Positions 1 to 8,391 of a DNA stretch of 30,870 nucleotides are shown piece after piece. How positions within the stretch are numbered: position 1 is the stretch's first letter; each line of letters begins with the position of its first letter. A program made the translations under genes and the position numbers. Below the pieces are notes generated by a model. That model did no database searches, was not told the DNA's origin, and was given only the letters and a program-made list of their open reading frames with translations. Origin of the DNA: CAYHDV01 sp047619465 (GTDB lineage Bacteria; Patescibacteriota; Minisyncoccia; Phycocordibacterales; CSBR16-119). The stretch is taken from positions 1 through 30,870 of the forward strand of contig JBLHJW010000006.1 of assembly GCA_047619465.1 (NCBI GenBank), written 5' to 3'.

Positions 1-1
1 A

Positions 2-454
2 TTTAAAATTTATGAAGAATCAGTACCCGTTGTTGTTCCAAGTCCAACTCCGATATCGATAGATACTTGTGGTCTTGAGGTTCTTGTTCCTAGTGCTAAT
101 GTTCAATATGATGTACCCGAAAACTATCAAGGAAAGATAACAGTGCTTGCTCGGTTCGGCGCATCAACAGGGCCAACCTCGTGTAACTGGTCATACTTTG
201 AAGGAAATGCGGGCGTTGTAAAATTAGTAAGTGACGGACTTGTGATCACAGAAGGTTATCTTAGTTACCTTACTTCTGACGGCGATCTTATGAATACTTA
301 TATGGACACACCCCTCTATGTTTCTGCGGATCTGATTTTCCCAAGTAATACCGTCGACGGATCAATAAATTTTGAGCTTAAGTTTGTTGAAAATGATCCT
401 TCTGGAATGTCACAAGACTCATTCTCAATACCAATTGATATTGATGTATATTAG
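2..454 (+). CDS. Gmad2-like Ig-fold surface protein, C-terminal part (5' truncated)
   Basis: The reading frame is open from the window edge to a TAG stop, giving 150 visible residues; the true start lies outside. A proline-rich linker (SVPVVVPSPTPI) precedes one beta-rich domain. That domain carries a WSYFEG motif followed by alternating hydrophobic strands and a late aromatic/hydrophobic pattern, which resembles the Gmad2 immunoglobulin-like domain often found at the C-terminus of exported CPR and Firmicute proteins (WxFEG then a D-x-G turn). No catalytic residues are visible. The linker plus beta-domain layout fits a secreted or envelope-anchored protein. A GTG at 143 could start a shorter product, but the frame and the domain begin upstream, so it is not the likely start. 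The family call rests on a motif only. Confidence 0.6.
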   Translation, partial: FKIYEESVPVVVPSPTPISIDTCGLEVLVPSANVQYDVPENYQGKITVLARFGASTGPTSCNWSYFEGNAGVVKLVSDGLVITEGYLSYLTSDGDLMNTYMDTPLYVSADLIFPSNTVDGSINFELKFVENDPSGMSQDSFSIPIDIDVY

Positions 455-472
455 CTGGAATTGTATAGAAAT

Positions 473-499
473 AAAAAACACCCAGAAGGGTGTTTTTTT
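473..499. terminator. Bidirectional intrinsic terminator
   Basis: A-run, CACCC stem, AGAA loop, GGGTG stem, T-run. It lies 19 nt after the Gmad2-like gene and directly after the stop of the reverse-strand small ORF, so it can serve both converging genes. Confidence 0.85.
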
Positions 500-502
500 A
501 AA

Positions 503-652
503 TTACGTAGGGTTTTCTGTGTTCTTTATTTCATTGTCCAATGCTTGATCCATCTCTTCAGGTGTCTGATCTTTTAGGTCTTCAAATTTAACATCTGATG
601 AGTATTCCTCTTTTTTATCTCCTCCAGGTCTAAACATGTCCATTATTCCCAT
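503..652 (-). CDS. Hypothetical 49-aa acidic protein
   Basis: An ATG-to-TAA frame on the reverse strand encodes 49 residues starting MGIMDMFRPGGDKKEEY and ending in an Asp/Glu-rich helix-like stretch with DQTPEEMDQALDNEI. The stop falls 4 nt before the shared terminator at 473-499, as expected for a real 3' end. Otherwise the 300-nt stretch between the flanking forward genes would be empty. There is no Shine-Dalgarno motif, but that is the rule across this window. No TM segment or known domain is seen. Support is positional and compositional only, so it could be a chance frame. Confidence 0.5.
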   Translation of the reverse strand: MGIMDMFRPGGDKKEEYSSDVKFEDLKDQTPEEMDQALDNEIKNTENPT

Positions 653-744
653 ATTTTTATATAAATTATCTTATAAGTAACACTAATCATTATCTCATAA
701 TATAGTTCTTAACACTATGAAAGAGAAACAAAATACTTTCTTGG

Positions 745-757
745 TATAATATCCTCA
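745..757 (+). promoter_or_regulatory. Extended -10 promoter of the TraD/TraG-like gene, leaderless spacing
   Basis: TGG-TATAAT (TATAAT at 745-750) is an extended -10 (TGnTATAAT). Seven nucleotides (ATCCTCA) separate it from the ATG at 758, placing transcription start at or next to the start codon. No clear -35 is visible. Confidence 0.7.
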
Positions 758-3532
758 ATGGAGGGAAAGTTATTCAATGAAGAAGGTCAATTTAAAACAC
801 CTCAGCAAGAGTTGGAATTTTTGCGTCAACAGGTTTCTATCAAGGAAAAGCAGATAACTGATAAATCACCAGAATCCAATAAGGAGAAGGCAAGAGAGTC
901 AGCAGTTAGAGACGTTGTAAATTCTTACAGTGAAGAACCAGCAGAAGTTCTTCATGAGGGTATGAGGCACGAGCCAGCACAGTCAGAAGAGATCCAACTG
1001 CGCTTGAAGCCAGAAACACACGACAGACAAATCGAAGAGCTGTTCGGAATGCTTCTTCAGAATGGATTGAAAAACACACTTGCAGTAATTTCTAGAATGA
1101 ATAATCCGCATATTGCTGATGACTTCCACCGATTCCTTGTACAGTATTTTGCTTCTGTTAATGAGATACCAGGTCTTAAGGAAAAAACTCCAATGTACAA
1201 ATCTCTAAATTTGAGACTGTATGAGATAACACTTCCAGAAGCTGTTGAAGAAGAAAAAGATTTTAAAGCTGTTCTAGGTGCTATGCAGCAGTTTTTTGCT
1301 GGTATGCAATCTATAGCCTCGGAACCGTCTAATAAAGATAGAGGTTACTACACAATAGAAATTGCTCAGCCAATAGGAACAACTCACGTGATTATATATG
1401 CAGCTGTACCTGAGAATAAGTTTCACCTGTTCGAAAAGCAGATACTGTCTTTCTATCAAAAAGCAAAAATAACAGAACTACCAGATGACTACAACATCTT
1501 CACCGAAAGAGGTGTTGTTGTGGCTTCCAAGGCAGAGTTTAGATCCCTACCTGCCTATCCTATCCGTACTCATGAAAAAATGGATCATGACCCAATGAAC
1601 GCCATAATCAATACTTTCTCAAAGCTAAAAGAAGATGAAGGAGCTGCAATCCAGATTTTGATAGCACCCGCTGGAGACCGCTTCATAAAGACGTTTACTC
1701 ACTCTTTGGAGAAAATTAAAAAAGGAGAGAAGGCAAAAGACGCTTTTGCAAACGGCATGGGAGACATGCTTTTTAAAGCTGGTAAAGATTTATTGTTTAG
1801 TTCAAAAAAATCAGATGAAGCCTCTGGAGATCTACAAAAAGTTGATGACAATGCGGTAGAGATGGTGACAGAGAAAATAAAAACAACCATTGTCTCCACT
1901 ACTATTCGTATTGTTGGTTCAGGAGAGAATCTAAAGAAGGCAGAAGATATAGTAGAAGGTCTAGAGTCTTCTTTTAATCAATTTGATCTAGCTGGAGGTA
2001 ATAGCTTTGAATTTAAGAGAGTTAAAGACAAACAAATAGAGGACTTCCTGCAGATGTATTCATTCCGCCTTCCGAAAGAGGAGGATTCACTTCCTTTGAA
2101 TTTAGATGAGCTGGCTACAATTTTTCACTTTCCTGTGGGAGTTACAAGTTCTCCAAACCTAAAGGAAGCAAAAGCGGGTGTCGCACCGGCTCCTATGGAG
2201 ATAGGAAAAGAAGGAATAATTCTTGGAACCAATACTTTCAGAGGGAGGGAAACAGAAATAAAAATGTCTCGTGAAGATAGAATGAGGCACATGTATGTTA
2301 TTGGACAGACCGGAACAGGTAAGACTACAATTCTAAAAAATATGATCGCTCAGGATATCAAGAATGGTGATGGGTGTTGTTTTATAGACCCTCATGGTTC
2401 TGATATTCAAGATATTTTGAGTTTTGTACCACCAGAGAGGATGGACGATGTTATTTACTTTGACCCAGCTTACACTGATAGGCCCATGGGGCTAAACATG
2501 CTTGAGTATGATCCAAAGTACCCAGAACAAAAGACTTTTGTTGTAAACGAACTTATGGGTATTTTCAGTAAATTATTTAGCAAGGAGTCCATGGGTCCAA
2601 TGTTTGAGCAGTACTTTAAAAACAGTGCCTTTTTAGCTATGGATGACCCAGAAGCAACACCAACCTTGCTTGAAATTACTAGAATTTTGGGGGATAAAGA
2701 TTTCCGAGATTCACAACTTAAAAATTGCAGGAACCCAATTGTAAAAGAATTCTGGGTAAACGCAGAGAAAACAACGGGAGATCAGGCCATAGCAAACTTC
2801 ATTCCATACATCACTTCTAAGTTTGACAACTTCATATCAAATGACATTATGAGACCGGTGGTTCTTCAAGAAAAATCAGTATTTGATTTCCGGAAAATTA
2901 TGGATGAGAAAAAGATACTTCTTGTGAATCTATCTAAAGGTAGACTAGGTGAAGTGAATGCAAACTTGATTGGATTGTTGCTTGTTGGGAAGATTCAGAT
3001 GGCAGCTCTTTCCAGGGTTGATATGCATGGCAAAGATATGAACGACTTCTATTTGTACATAGATGAGTTTCAGAATGTTACTACGGACTCCATATCATCC
3101 ATTTTGTCTGAGGCTAGAAAGTACAGACTTTCTCTAACTATTGCTCATCAGTATATAAAACAACTTGAAGATGGCATCAGAGACGCTGTCTTTGGTAACG
3201 TTGGTTCTATGGCTGTGTATCGCGTTAGTTCGGAAGATGCAGAATTTGTAGAGCAAAAATTCTCTCCGACATTTACTTCTGGAGATATTACAAAGTTAGA
3301 TAATTTTGATTCATACGTATCCATGCTTGTGAATGGTACTCCTGTGAAGCCGTTTAGTATGAAGTCTCACTGGAGCATGACACCAAGAGGGGATATGGAT
3401 AAGGTAGAGAAGTTAAAGGAACTTTCGTATCTCAAGTATGGTCGTCCACGAGCTGAAATAGAAGAAGAGATCATGGGGCGCTACAGAAAGAAAGATCCAT
3501 CTACAGCGGACAAAAACCCCTTGAAACCGTAA
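758..3532 (+). CDS. TraD/TraG-type (type IV secretion coupling protein-like) ATPase
   Basis: The 924-aa protein has a long N-terminal part (about residues 1-480) without a recognised motif and a C-terminal P-loop ATPase. Walker A is GQTGTGKT at residues 516-523, followed by FIDPHGSD. Walker B is LYIDEF at 766-771, followed by an SEARKYRLSLTIAHQY segment typical of the TraD/TraG/VirD4 and VirB4 superfamily (TraM-recognition domain type). Such proteins are hexameric DNA-pumping or secretion motors. No membrane segment is evident, unlike classical VirD4, so a cytosolic motor working with a pilus or secretion channel is inferred. It is a single gene with its own promoter; no other T4SS gene is in the window. 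CPR genomes commonly carry such lone ATPases. The precise substrate is unknown. The start is fixed by the promoter 7 nt upstream. Confidence 0.8.
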   Translation: MEGKLFNEEGQFKTPQQELEFLRQQVSIKEKQITDKSPESNKEKARESAVRDVVNSYSEEPAEVLHEGMRHEPAQSEEIQLRLKPETHDRQIEELFGMLLQNGLKNTLAVISRMNNPHIADDFHRFLVQYFASVNEIPGLKEKTPMYKSLNLRLYEITLPEAVEEEKDFKAVLGAMQQFFAGMQSIASEPSNKDRGYYTIEIAQPIGTTHVIIYAAVPENKFHLFEKQILSFYQKAKITELPDDYNIFTERGVVVASKAEFRSLPAYPIRTHEKMDHDPMNAIINTFSKLKEDEGAAIQILIAPAGDRFIKTFTHSLEKIKKGEKAKDAFANGMGDMLFKAGKDLLFSSKKSDEASGDLQKVDDNAVEMVTEKIKTTIVSTTIRIVGSGENLKKAEDIVEGLESSFNQFDLAGGNSFEFKRVKDKQIEDFLQMYSFRLPKEEDSLPLNLDELATIFHFPVGVTSSPNLKEAKAGVAPAPMEIGKEGIILGTNTFRGRETEIKMSREDRMRHMYVIGQTGTGKTTILKNMIAQDIKNGDGCCFIDPHGSDIQDILSFVPPERMDDVIYFDPAYTDRPMGLNMLEYDPKYPEQKTFVVNELMGIFSKLFSKESMGPMFEQYFKNSAFLAMDDPEATPTLLEITRILGDKDFRDSQLKNCRNPIVKEFWVNAEKTTGDQAIANFIPYITSKFDNFISNDIMRPVVLQEKSVFDFRKIMDEKKILLVNLSKGRLGEVNANLIGLLLVGKIQMAALSRVDMHGKDMNDFYLYIDEFQNVTTDSISSILSEARKYRLSLTIAHQYIKQLEDGIRDAVFGNVGSMAVYRVSSEDAEFVEQKFSPTFTSGDITKLDNFDSYVSMLVNGTPVKPFSMKSHWSMTPRGDMDKVEKLKELSYLKYGRPRAEIEEEIMGRYRKKDPSTADKNPLKP

Positions 3533-3544
3533 GGTCTCTGTGCT

Positions 3545-3577
3545 AATCTTCACTTGTCATTGTAACAAGTGAAGATT
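3545..3577. repeat. 13-bp perfect inverted repeat after the ATPase gene
   Basis: AATCTTCACTTGT at 3545-3557 is exactly complementary to ACAAGTGAAGATT at 3565-3577, with a 7-nt loop. It starts 13 nt after the stop codon. No T-run follows, so it is either a 3'-stabilising hairpin, a terminator lacking a U tract, or a protein-binding palindrome. Confidence 0.7.
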
Positions 3578-3600
3578 ATCGTGAGTCCGCAGACTTAATG

Positions 3601-3626
3601 ATATTCGAGTGAAGTTGCAATATAAG
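3601..3626. repeat. Intergenic motif, copy 1 (ATATTCGAGTG...TATAAG)
   Basis: These 26 nt match 22 of 26 positions with 10383-10408: ATATTCGAGTG, then GTTG, then TATAAG. Both copies are intergenic and on the same strand. Function unknown. Confidence 0.5.
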
Positions 3627-3665
3627 ACCGAAGAGTTTTCTATAATAAGCTAATTTAATATATCT

Positions 3666-4268
3666 ATGAATCATCCAAAAAAAGAAAGAACTTTTGTAAT
3701 TATCAAACCAGATGGAGTACAGCGATCACTTATAGGTGACATCATTACTCGTTTTGAGAGAGTTGGTTTAAAGCTTGTTTATATGAACTTTGGTGTTCTA
3801 AACGGTGAGAAGATTTGGGACCACTACGGAAAAGACGATGCTTGGTTTCAGAAAAAGGGAGATGGAATAGTAGAGGATAGAAAGGTAGCAGGTCTGTCTA
3901 TTGACAAAGATTCTATAGAGTACGGAAGGGACATTATCGGAGCATTGGTTAAATTTATGACAGCTGGTCCAACAGTAACCATGGTCTGGGAAGGCAACGA
4001 ATCAGTAGCCGTGGTAAAGAAGCTTGTTGGAGGAACAGAACCTGCAACATCAGACGTTGGAACAATTCGAGGAGACTATACTATGGATTCATATGCAATA
4101 TGTTCTGTTGATGAGCGAGCTGTAAGAAACCTGATTCACTGTTCTGATGAACCCGCAGAGGCTGAGAGAGAAATATCACTTTGGATTGAGGAAAAAGATG
4201 TTCTCGGATACAGACTTGTTCAAGAGCAAATGCTTTACGATGTAAACTTAGATGGAATAAAAGAATAA
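3666..4268 (+). CDS. ndk: Nucleoside diphosphate kinase with insertion
   Basis: This enzyme transfers the gamma-phosphate from ATP to nucleoside diphosphates through a phosphohistidine. Family signatures: TFVIIKPDGVQR near the N-terminus, KFMTAGPTV, GTIRGDY, and the active-site segment NLIHCSDEP with catalytic His158. At 200 aa it is longer than the usual 140-150 aa. About 30 extra residues (roughly 56-87, with DDAWFQKKGDG...) sit where the usual family has HxxKPF, and the C-terminus is extended after SLWIEEKDVLGYR. TATAAT at 3641-3646 is the likely -10, giving a short leader; there is no Shine-Dalgarno motif. It is monocistronic, with a terminator right after the stop. The function is secure; the insertion resembles the longer NDK forms of CPR bacteria and archaea. 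Confidence 0.95.
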   Translation: MNHPKKERTFVIIKPDGVQRSLIGDIITRFERVGLKLVYMNFGVLNGEKIWDHYGKDDAWFQKKGDGIVEDRKVAGLSIDKDSIEYGRDIIGALVKFMTAGPTVTMVWEGNESVAVVKKLVGGTEPATSDVGTIRGDYTMDSYAICSVDERAVRNLIHCSDEPAEAEREISLWIEEKDVLGYRLVQEQMLYDVNLDGIKE

Positions 4269-4275
4269 TTATTTT

Positions 4276-4303
4276 AAAAAACGACCGAGAGGTCGTTTTT
4301 TTA
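4276..4303 (+). terminator. Intrinsic terminator of ndk
   Basis: A-run, ACGACC stem, GAGA loop, GGTCGT stem, then seven T; begins 8 nt after the ndk stop. Confidence 0.9.
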
Positions 4304-4313
4304 TTATTTAAAT

Positions 4314-4343
4314 TTGCAAAGAAATACCATTTGGGTGTACAAT
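4314..4343 (+). promoter_or_regulatory. Promoter of the candidate small RNA
   Basis: TTGCAA at 4314-4319, an 18-nt spacer, and TACAAT at 4338-4343. Transcription would start near 4348-4350, exactly at the base of the long closing stem of the RNA described next. Confidence 0.65.
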
Positions 4344-4347
4344 AAAA

Positions 4348-4507
4348 GTACAGTTATTTGGCGTAGTATCTAGAACAATTGTAACCAGGGTTATGGTTCG
4401 TATGATAAGGCCGAGGTTTTGTCATCGTCCTACCCACTTAGCTTCAAAGCTAGGTTACTCAATCCAGATAGCTGTACAAAAGACCCATCTTAAACGATGG
4501 TTTTTTT
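4348..4507 (+). ncRNA. Candidate structured small RNA, about 160 nt (6S-like architecture possible)
   Basis: Not assigned to a known family. A 14-bp continuous closing helix joins 4348-4361 to 4464-4477 (12 Watson-Crick and 2 G-U pairs). Inside it, GTAACC (4381-4386) pairs with GGTTAC (4453-4458). GGGT (4388-4391) pairs with ACCC (4432-4435). A hairpin ATGATAA/TTGTCAT carries a 10-nt loop (about 4401-4424), and a small hairpin TAGCT-TCAA-AGCTA occupies 4439-4452. A promoter precedes it at the right distance and a T-rich terminator follows. Length, a rod with a closing stem and a small hairpin on the 3' side of an internal bubble recall 6S RNA, but sequence motifs do not prove this. A 60-aa reading frame across it (4393-4575) runs through the terminator and is not credible. 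Confidence 0.65.
4485..4507 (+). terminator. Intrinsic terminator of the small RNA
   Basis: CCATC at 4485-4489, a 6-nt loop, GATGG at 4496-4500, then seven T. Confidence 0.85.
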
Positions 4508-4670
4508 GTTTGCCCCAGGGTATCATCTCTGACTTTTTAATTTATCATGCCCTCGTGGTACCTTATTCCTTTTAAGTTATCCCCATTTAATAATAAAGGA
4601 CCCTATTTGGGGGGGTGAAGCTGTATAATAAAAACATTGAACATATATTATTAATTAATCCATTACATAT
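4508..4670 (+). promoter_or_regulatory. Leader and promoter region of the surface protein gene
   Basis: No gene is seen. TATAAT at 4624-4629 is the likely -10, leaving an A/T-rich leader of about 35 nt before the ATG at 4671. A run of seven G at 4609-4615 lies just upstream of the -10. The same string TATAATAAAAACATT occurs upstream of the gene at 17221. No convincing -35 is present. Confidence 0.5.
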
Positions 4671-7600
4671 ATGACTATTATAAAAAAAATATTATCAACA
4701 TCCATAACTCTCCTAGCGATAGCTGGAATGGTTCTTATGAGTACACCAGCATCTGCTGGATTTTTTGATTGGTTCTCAAATACTCCACTGAATCAAGAAG
4801 CGGCAGCTATCAAGTCATTTTCAAAAGAAGATGTAAAATATGAATCTATGAAGTATGAAGATTCCAAAGCAGTAGAAGCTCTTAAATACGAACAATCCAA
4901 AGCTGATGCAGCCAAAGCCGCAGAAGCTCTTAAGTACGCTGATAATTTAAAAGCAGCAGATCTTCAAGCTCAAGAAGCTAAAGCTAAAGATAAAGCCAAA
5001 GCAGCAGAAGCTCTTAAATATGCTGAGGATCTGAAAGAGCAAGAAGCTAGAGCCGCAGATATCAAAGCTCAAAAAAACAAAGAGTCAGAAGATCTTATAG
5101 ATGAGCCTTCAGCTGTTACTAAATTCTTCAAATCATTTTTCTACAGACCTTCAGATGAAGACAATAGTAAGTCTTACGATCAAAAAGAATATAAGCCAGC
5201 CGTAACTAGAGTTTCAGATAACACCCCTGTAGCACCAGAACCAGATGATACTGGGATAGATGAAAATAACGCATATGTCATAGGTTGTGGTACTAGTGAC
5301 GTGAATTTCTGTGAAAGTTTTTGTTTGGACATCGGAGGAACTCCAGATGCTTCTGGTTCAGGTAGCTGCGCACTTAGCGATAACGCACAAGTTTTTGCTT
5401 TTGAAGAAGGTACAACCTCCAACCCTACTGTTGATGTAAAGCACCAAACAATAACAAAAAAACTTCAACTGTGGGATGTTGATCCTCAGGTGGGAGAGCT
5501 TCAGAGAATTCTAAAAGCTCTTCGTCTATATAATGGGCGAATTGATAACTCTTACGGAAAAGGGACAGCTGCTGCTGTTCGATTAATGCAGAAGGATATA
5601 GCTCCAACTCAGATATTTACCACAGGAAACAAACTGGGTAATAAAACTCTAAAGAAAATTGAAGAACAAGTTAAAATGCTAAATCGAGGCAATGGATCAG
5701 AAACTGCTCTTGGTGGTGGAACTTGTAATCCAGGAGATCCAGCTTCAATAACTGTTCTTTCTCCAAACGGAGGACAAGTGTACGAAGCAGGAAGTCAGGT
5801 CACTGTTGAATGGGAAAGCTGTAATATAGGTTCAGAAGAAAGAATTCAATTGAACATATATAAAGAAAGCTATAGTTTCTACAATGCCCCACTCACTGTT
5901 CAAAATCCCTATCCAGGTATGTTCTTAGGTGCAAATATGACTGATAATGACGGTCATGAAATAGTAAGTTTGCCAAATAACTATTCTCAGGAGTATTATG
6001 AAAATTACCAATCAGGCAATGACTTCAAGATCATGATTCAAGCTTTGGATACTTCTAGTGGGTCAGTGTTTTATGATGACCTCTCAGATAATTTCTTTAC
6101 CATAAGCGCAAACACGTCAACCCTTGGTCAGATATCATACTGGTGGGGAAAGGTTAACCTACACAAAGAAATAGGAGGCATCTGGACAACAGACCTTGAT
6201 GGGGTTTCTGGGGCAAATCTAAATAAATTAACTTACTGTCAGAAGTTCTGGCCAGATACTGTGACTTACGAAGAAAGTGGTACAGAGACTATAACTGGTT
6301 GGTATCCAAGAGGGAATGTTGGAAATCCTATGACAAGTACAAAGATGACTTACAACTGCCTTGGAGAGGCTCAGACTCAGACGCCTCCAATGTCTTGGGA
6401 GTGGATGACTCTTTCAAACACAACATTAAACAATGATACAAACCACCTGGTTGGGAAGCTTAGAATTACGAATAATTCTTCCGACGATATAACTTTTGAA
6501 GGAGCAGATTCAAATTATGTAGCTTTTCAATTCAATCGAGTTTTTTCAGGTCCAGTTAATTCTACTCTTGAGCAAATAAGATTTCGAGACCAACAAGGTA
6601 CACCTTTAGATTCTGATGTTTTCTCTTCTAACACAAACAGTAGCGATGTTTCCGTTGGTTTCTCTCACAGCAACTTAGATGTGTCACCTTCTTCCTCAGA
6701 AGATATCTATATATATGCTAATAGTTCAGAGTTTAATAGCATGAATGACTCTATGCAGCTTTGCTTGAATCCTCTACGTGTTCCACCTGCAATCCATCAT
6801 GGAGTCAATGGTTCTGGGAACATTTCCTCAAACTCAACTCAGATAATAAACGACATGCCTTCAAACTGTGCTCAGGTTCACATTAACCCTAATGGTCAAA
6901 CACCAACACCAGCGTCTGGTTTGATTGTATCTGTCGACTCATCATCTCCAATATCACCTAACCTAGTACTTGACGCTAATCAAGAAGGAAGAGTTAAAGT
7001 TGGTGTATTCAGACTAGCGAACAATACAAACGAGCCATTAAATTTAGATTCGTTTAAATTTTCTGATGTAGAGGCTGGTAGGGTTGCGGATAGTTATCAT
7101 GTTCAGGCTAGGTCCTCAGCGGGAACACCTTTAGGTTCGGAGATCACAGTTTTCAACACCAATGGGCCTGCCGTTGCATCTTGGCCAAGCGGAATAGAAA
7201 TCCCAGTTAATGGAAACATTAGAGTAGAGATAAGCATAGAAACTCGTGATGTTGAAGTATCAAGCTCTAATAATGCTGATAGATTCCAAGTCGTGGTTCT
7301 TTCACCCGGGGATGTTCGAACTACCGGGGTAAACACCAACGACGATCATGACTCAACTGAGAGCAATCTTGAATCCGCTCTATTCCACATGTTTGAATCA
7401 TACCCAGAGTTTGAATGGCTGACTGTTACAAATACAACGCTTACACAAAATGCAAATCACTTGGCTGCTAAACTGAAAATAACAGCTGTTGGTGATGAGG
7501 ACATTACATTTGAAACAGCTGCCGGTAATATGATCACATCTAAGTCAAATATAGTTCAGGATGATGATGACTTTGGTGTTGCTGATCCTAGATATACAGT

Positions 7601-7916
7601 TATGGATGATCTAGGGCAGACAGTAGATACTCTTCTGTGGGCTTCAAATGGAACATCAGACATCATGAACAATTTTTCAACTCTTGGATTAACTGTTTCA
7701 TCTGGATCTTCTGAGACACTTTACTACTACTTGAACTCCTCTGATCTTGATACAGACAATGATTCGAGTCATCTTTATCTAGATGATGGATATCCAGGTG
7801 ACTTGTCTTGGTCTATAAACAGTAACGGGGGAGACTATGATGAATATGCAGATATTCTATGGAGAGGCGACCACATGACAGATAGGTACTCTCAGGTACA
7901 TGTTAATCCTTCGTAG
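4671..7916 (+). CDS. Large secreted modular surface protein with peptidoglycan-binding domain
   Basis: The 1081-aa protein begins with a signal peptide (MTIIKKILS, hydrophobic core, TPASA cleavage near residue 29). Residues about 45-140 form a Lys/Ala/Glu-rich helical repeat with recurring KAAEALKYA units. Residues about 266-336 look like a PG_binding_1 domain (VGELQRILKALRLYNGRID, then YGKGTAAAVRLMQ). Residues about 360-460 resemble the Ser/Thr-rich Kre9/KNH-type Ig module (ITVLSPNGGQVYEAGS). Two related beta-sandwich modules follow near 572 and 910, each starting WEWMTLSNTTL or FEWLTVTNTTL, with a different module near 750-850. QVHINP and the C-terminal QVHVNPS close the modules. It is probably cell-wall-associated, acting in surface structure or attachment to a host cell; that role is inferred. 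Tandem TAG stops. No sorting motif or C-terminal TM is visible. Confidence 0.75.
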   Translation: MTIIKKILSTSITLLAIAGMVLMSTPASAGFFDWFSNTPLNQEAAAIKSFSKEDVKYESMKYEDSKAVEALKYEQSKADAAKAAEALKYADNLKAADLQAQEAKAKDKAKAAEALKYAEDLKEQEARAADIKAQKNKESEDLIDEPSAVTKFFKSFFYRPSDEDNSKSYDQKEYKPAVTRVSDNTPVAPEPDDTGIDENNAYVIGCGTSDVNFCESFCLDIGGTPDASGSGSCALSDNAQVFAFEEGTTSNPTVDVKHQTITKKLQLWDVDPQVGELQRILKALRLYNGRIDNSYGKGTAAAVRLMQKDIAPTQIFTTGNKLGNKTLKKIEEQVKMLNRGNGSETALGGGTCNPGDPASITVLSPNGGQVYEAGSQVTVEWESCNIGSEERIQLNIYKESYSFYNAPLTVQNPYPGMFLGANMTDNDGHEIVSLPNNYSQEYYENYQSGNDFKIMIQALDTSSGSVFYDDLSDNFFTISANTSTLGQISYWWGKVNLHKEIGGIWTTDLDGVSGANLNKLTYCQKFWPDTVTYEESGTETITGWYPRGNVGNPMTSTKMTYNCLGEAQTQTPPMSWEWMTLSNTTLNNDTNHLVGKLRITNNSSDDITFEGADSNYVAFQFNRVFSGPVNSTLEQIRFRDQQGTPLDSDVFSSNTNSSDVSVGFSHSNLDVSPSSSEDIYIYANSSEFNSMNDSMQLCLNPLRVPPAIHHGVNGSGNISSNSTQIINDMPSNCAQVHINPNGQTPTPASGLIVSVDSSSPISPNLVLDANQEGRVKVGVFRLANNTNEPLNLDSFKFSDVEAGRVADSYHVQARSSAGTPLGSEITVFNTNGPAVASWPSGIEIPVNGNIRVEISIETRDVEVSSSNNADRFQVVVLSPGDVRTTGVNTNDDHDSTESNLESALFHMFESYPEFEWLTVTNTTLTQNANHLAAKLKITAVGDEDITFETAAGNMITSKSNIVQDDDDFGVADPRYTVMDDLGQTVDTLLWASNGTSDIMNNFSTLGLTVSSGSSETLYYYLNSSDLDTDNDSSHLYLDDGYPGDLSWSINSNGGDYDEYADILWRGDHMTDRYSQVHVNPS

Positions 7917-7942
7917 TAGATATTGGAAGAAATAATTAAAAC

Positions 7943-7968
7943 AAAAAAACCGTGAAAGCGGTTTTTTT
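7943..7968 (+). terminator. Intrinsic terminator of the surface protein gene
   Basis: A7, CCG stem, TGAAAG loop, CGG stem, T7, with the A and T runs extending the stem. Confidence 0.85.
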
Positions 7969-7979
7969 GTTTGGCATGA

Positions 7980-7992
7980 TATAATTTATTAT
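7980..7992 (+). promoter_or_regulatory. Extended -10 promoter, leaderless spacing
   Basis: TGA-TATAAT (TATAAT at 7980-7985) is an extended -10, and exactly 7 nt (TTATTAT) separate it from the ATG at 7993. It lies just after the preceding terminator. Confidence 0.7.
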
Positions 7993-8391
7993 ATGAAACC
8001 TACATTTCTACGTAAGTGGACTCTCAAAATAATACTAGTAATATTTGTCTTGAATACTCTGGCTGGATTTCTTTACTGGTACGACATATTTCCTTGGTTT
8101 GACAACATGATGCACTTTTTTGGCGGGTTTTGGGTGGCTGTTGCCACAATGACAATCTTCTGGAAATCAATCTCCGCGCAAACGAATCAATTAGTCAAAT
8201 TTCTGTTTGTAATACTTTCGGTAATTTTCGTTGGTTTGGTATGGGAGATATACGAGTTTGGTGTTCAGGATATAATTAAGGTAACTGGAATTGCGAGCAT
8301 TCCAGATTCTATTTCAGATTTAGTCTTTGACACTATTGGCGCAATTTTTGCATTTTTTACTATTTATATAAAAACAAAAAACCATGAATAA
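7993..8391 (+). CDS. Small multi-pass membrane protein, DUF2238/YjdF-like
   Basis: The 132-aa hydrophobic protein has about four membrane segments (near residues 11-30, 45-58, 68-85 and 112-128). Polar residues sit within them: WFDNMMHFFGGFWVA in the second region, WEIYEFG in the third and DSISDLVFDTIGA before the last. The DxxxHxxGG and WExxEFxxD pattern matches what I know of the DUF2238/YjdF family, whose function is unknown. It is the first gene of a tight cluster: its stop overlaps the start of the beta-CASP RNase gene by 8 nt, so the two are co-transcribed and probably translationally coupled. Family call from motifs only. Confidence 0.65.
   Translation: MKPTFLRKWTLKIILVIFVLNTLAGFLYWYDIFPWFDNMMHFFGGFWVAVATMTIFWKSISAQTNQLVKFLFVILSVIFVGLVWEIYEFGVQDIIKVTGIASIPDSISDLVFDTIGAIFAFFTIYIKTKNHE

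Noticed and set aside
4393..4575. 60-aa forward reading frame
   Set aside because: It runs through the small RNA and its terminator and shows no protein-like features.
4831..5070. Possible tandem DNA repeat or CRISPR-like array
   Set aside because: The periodicity comes from KAAEALKYA protein repeats inside a coding region; units vary and there are no spacers.
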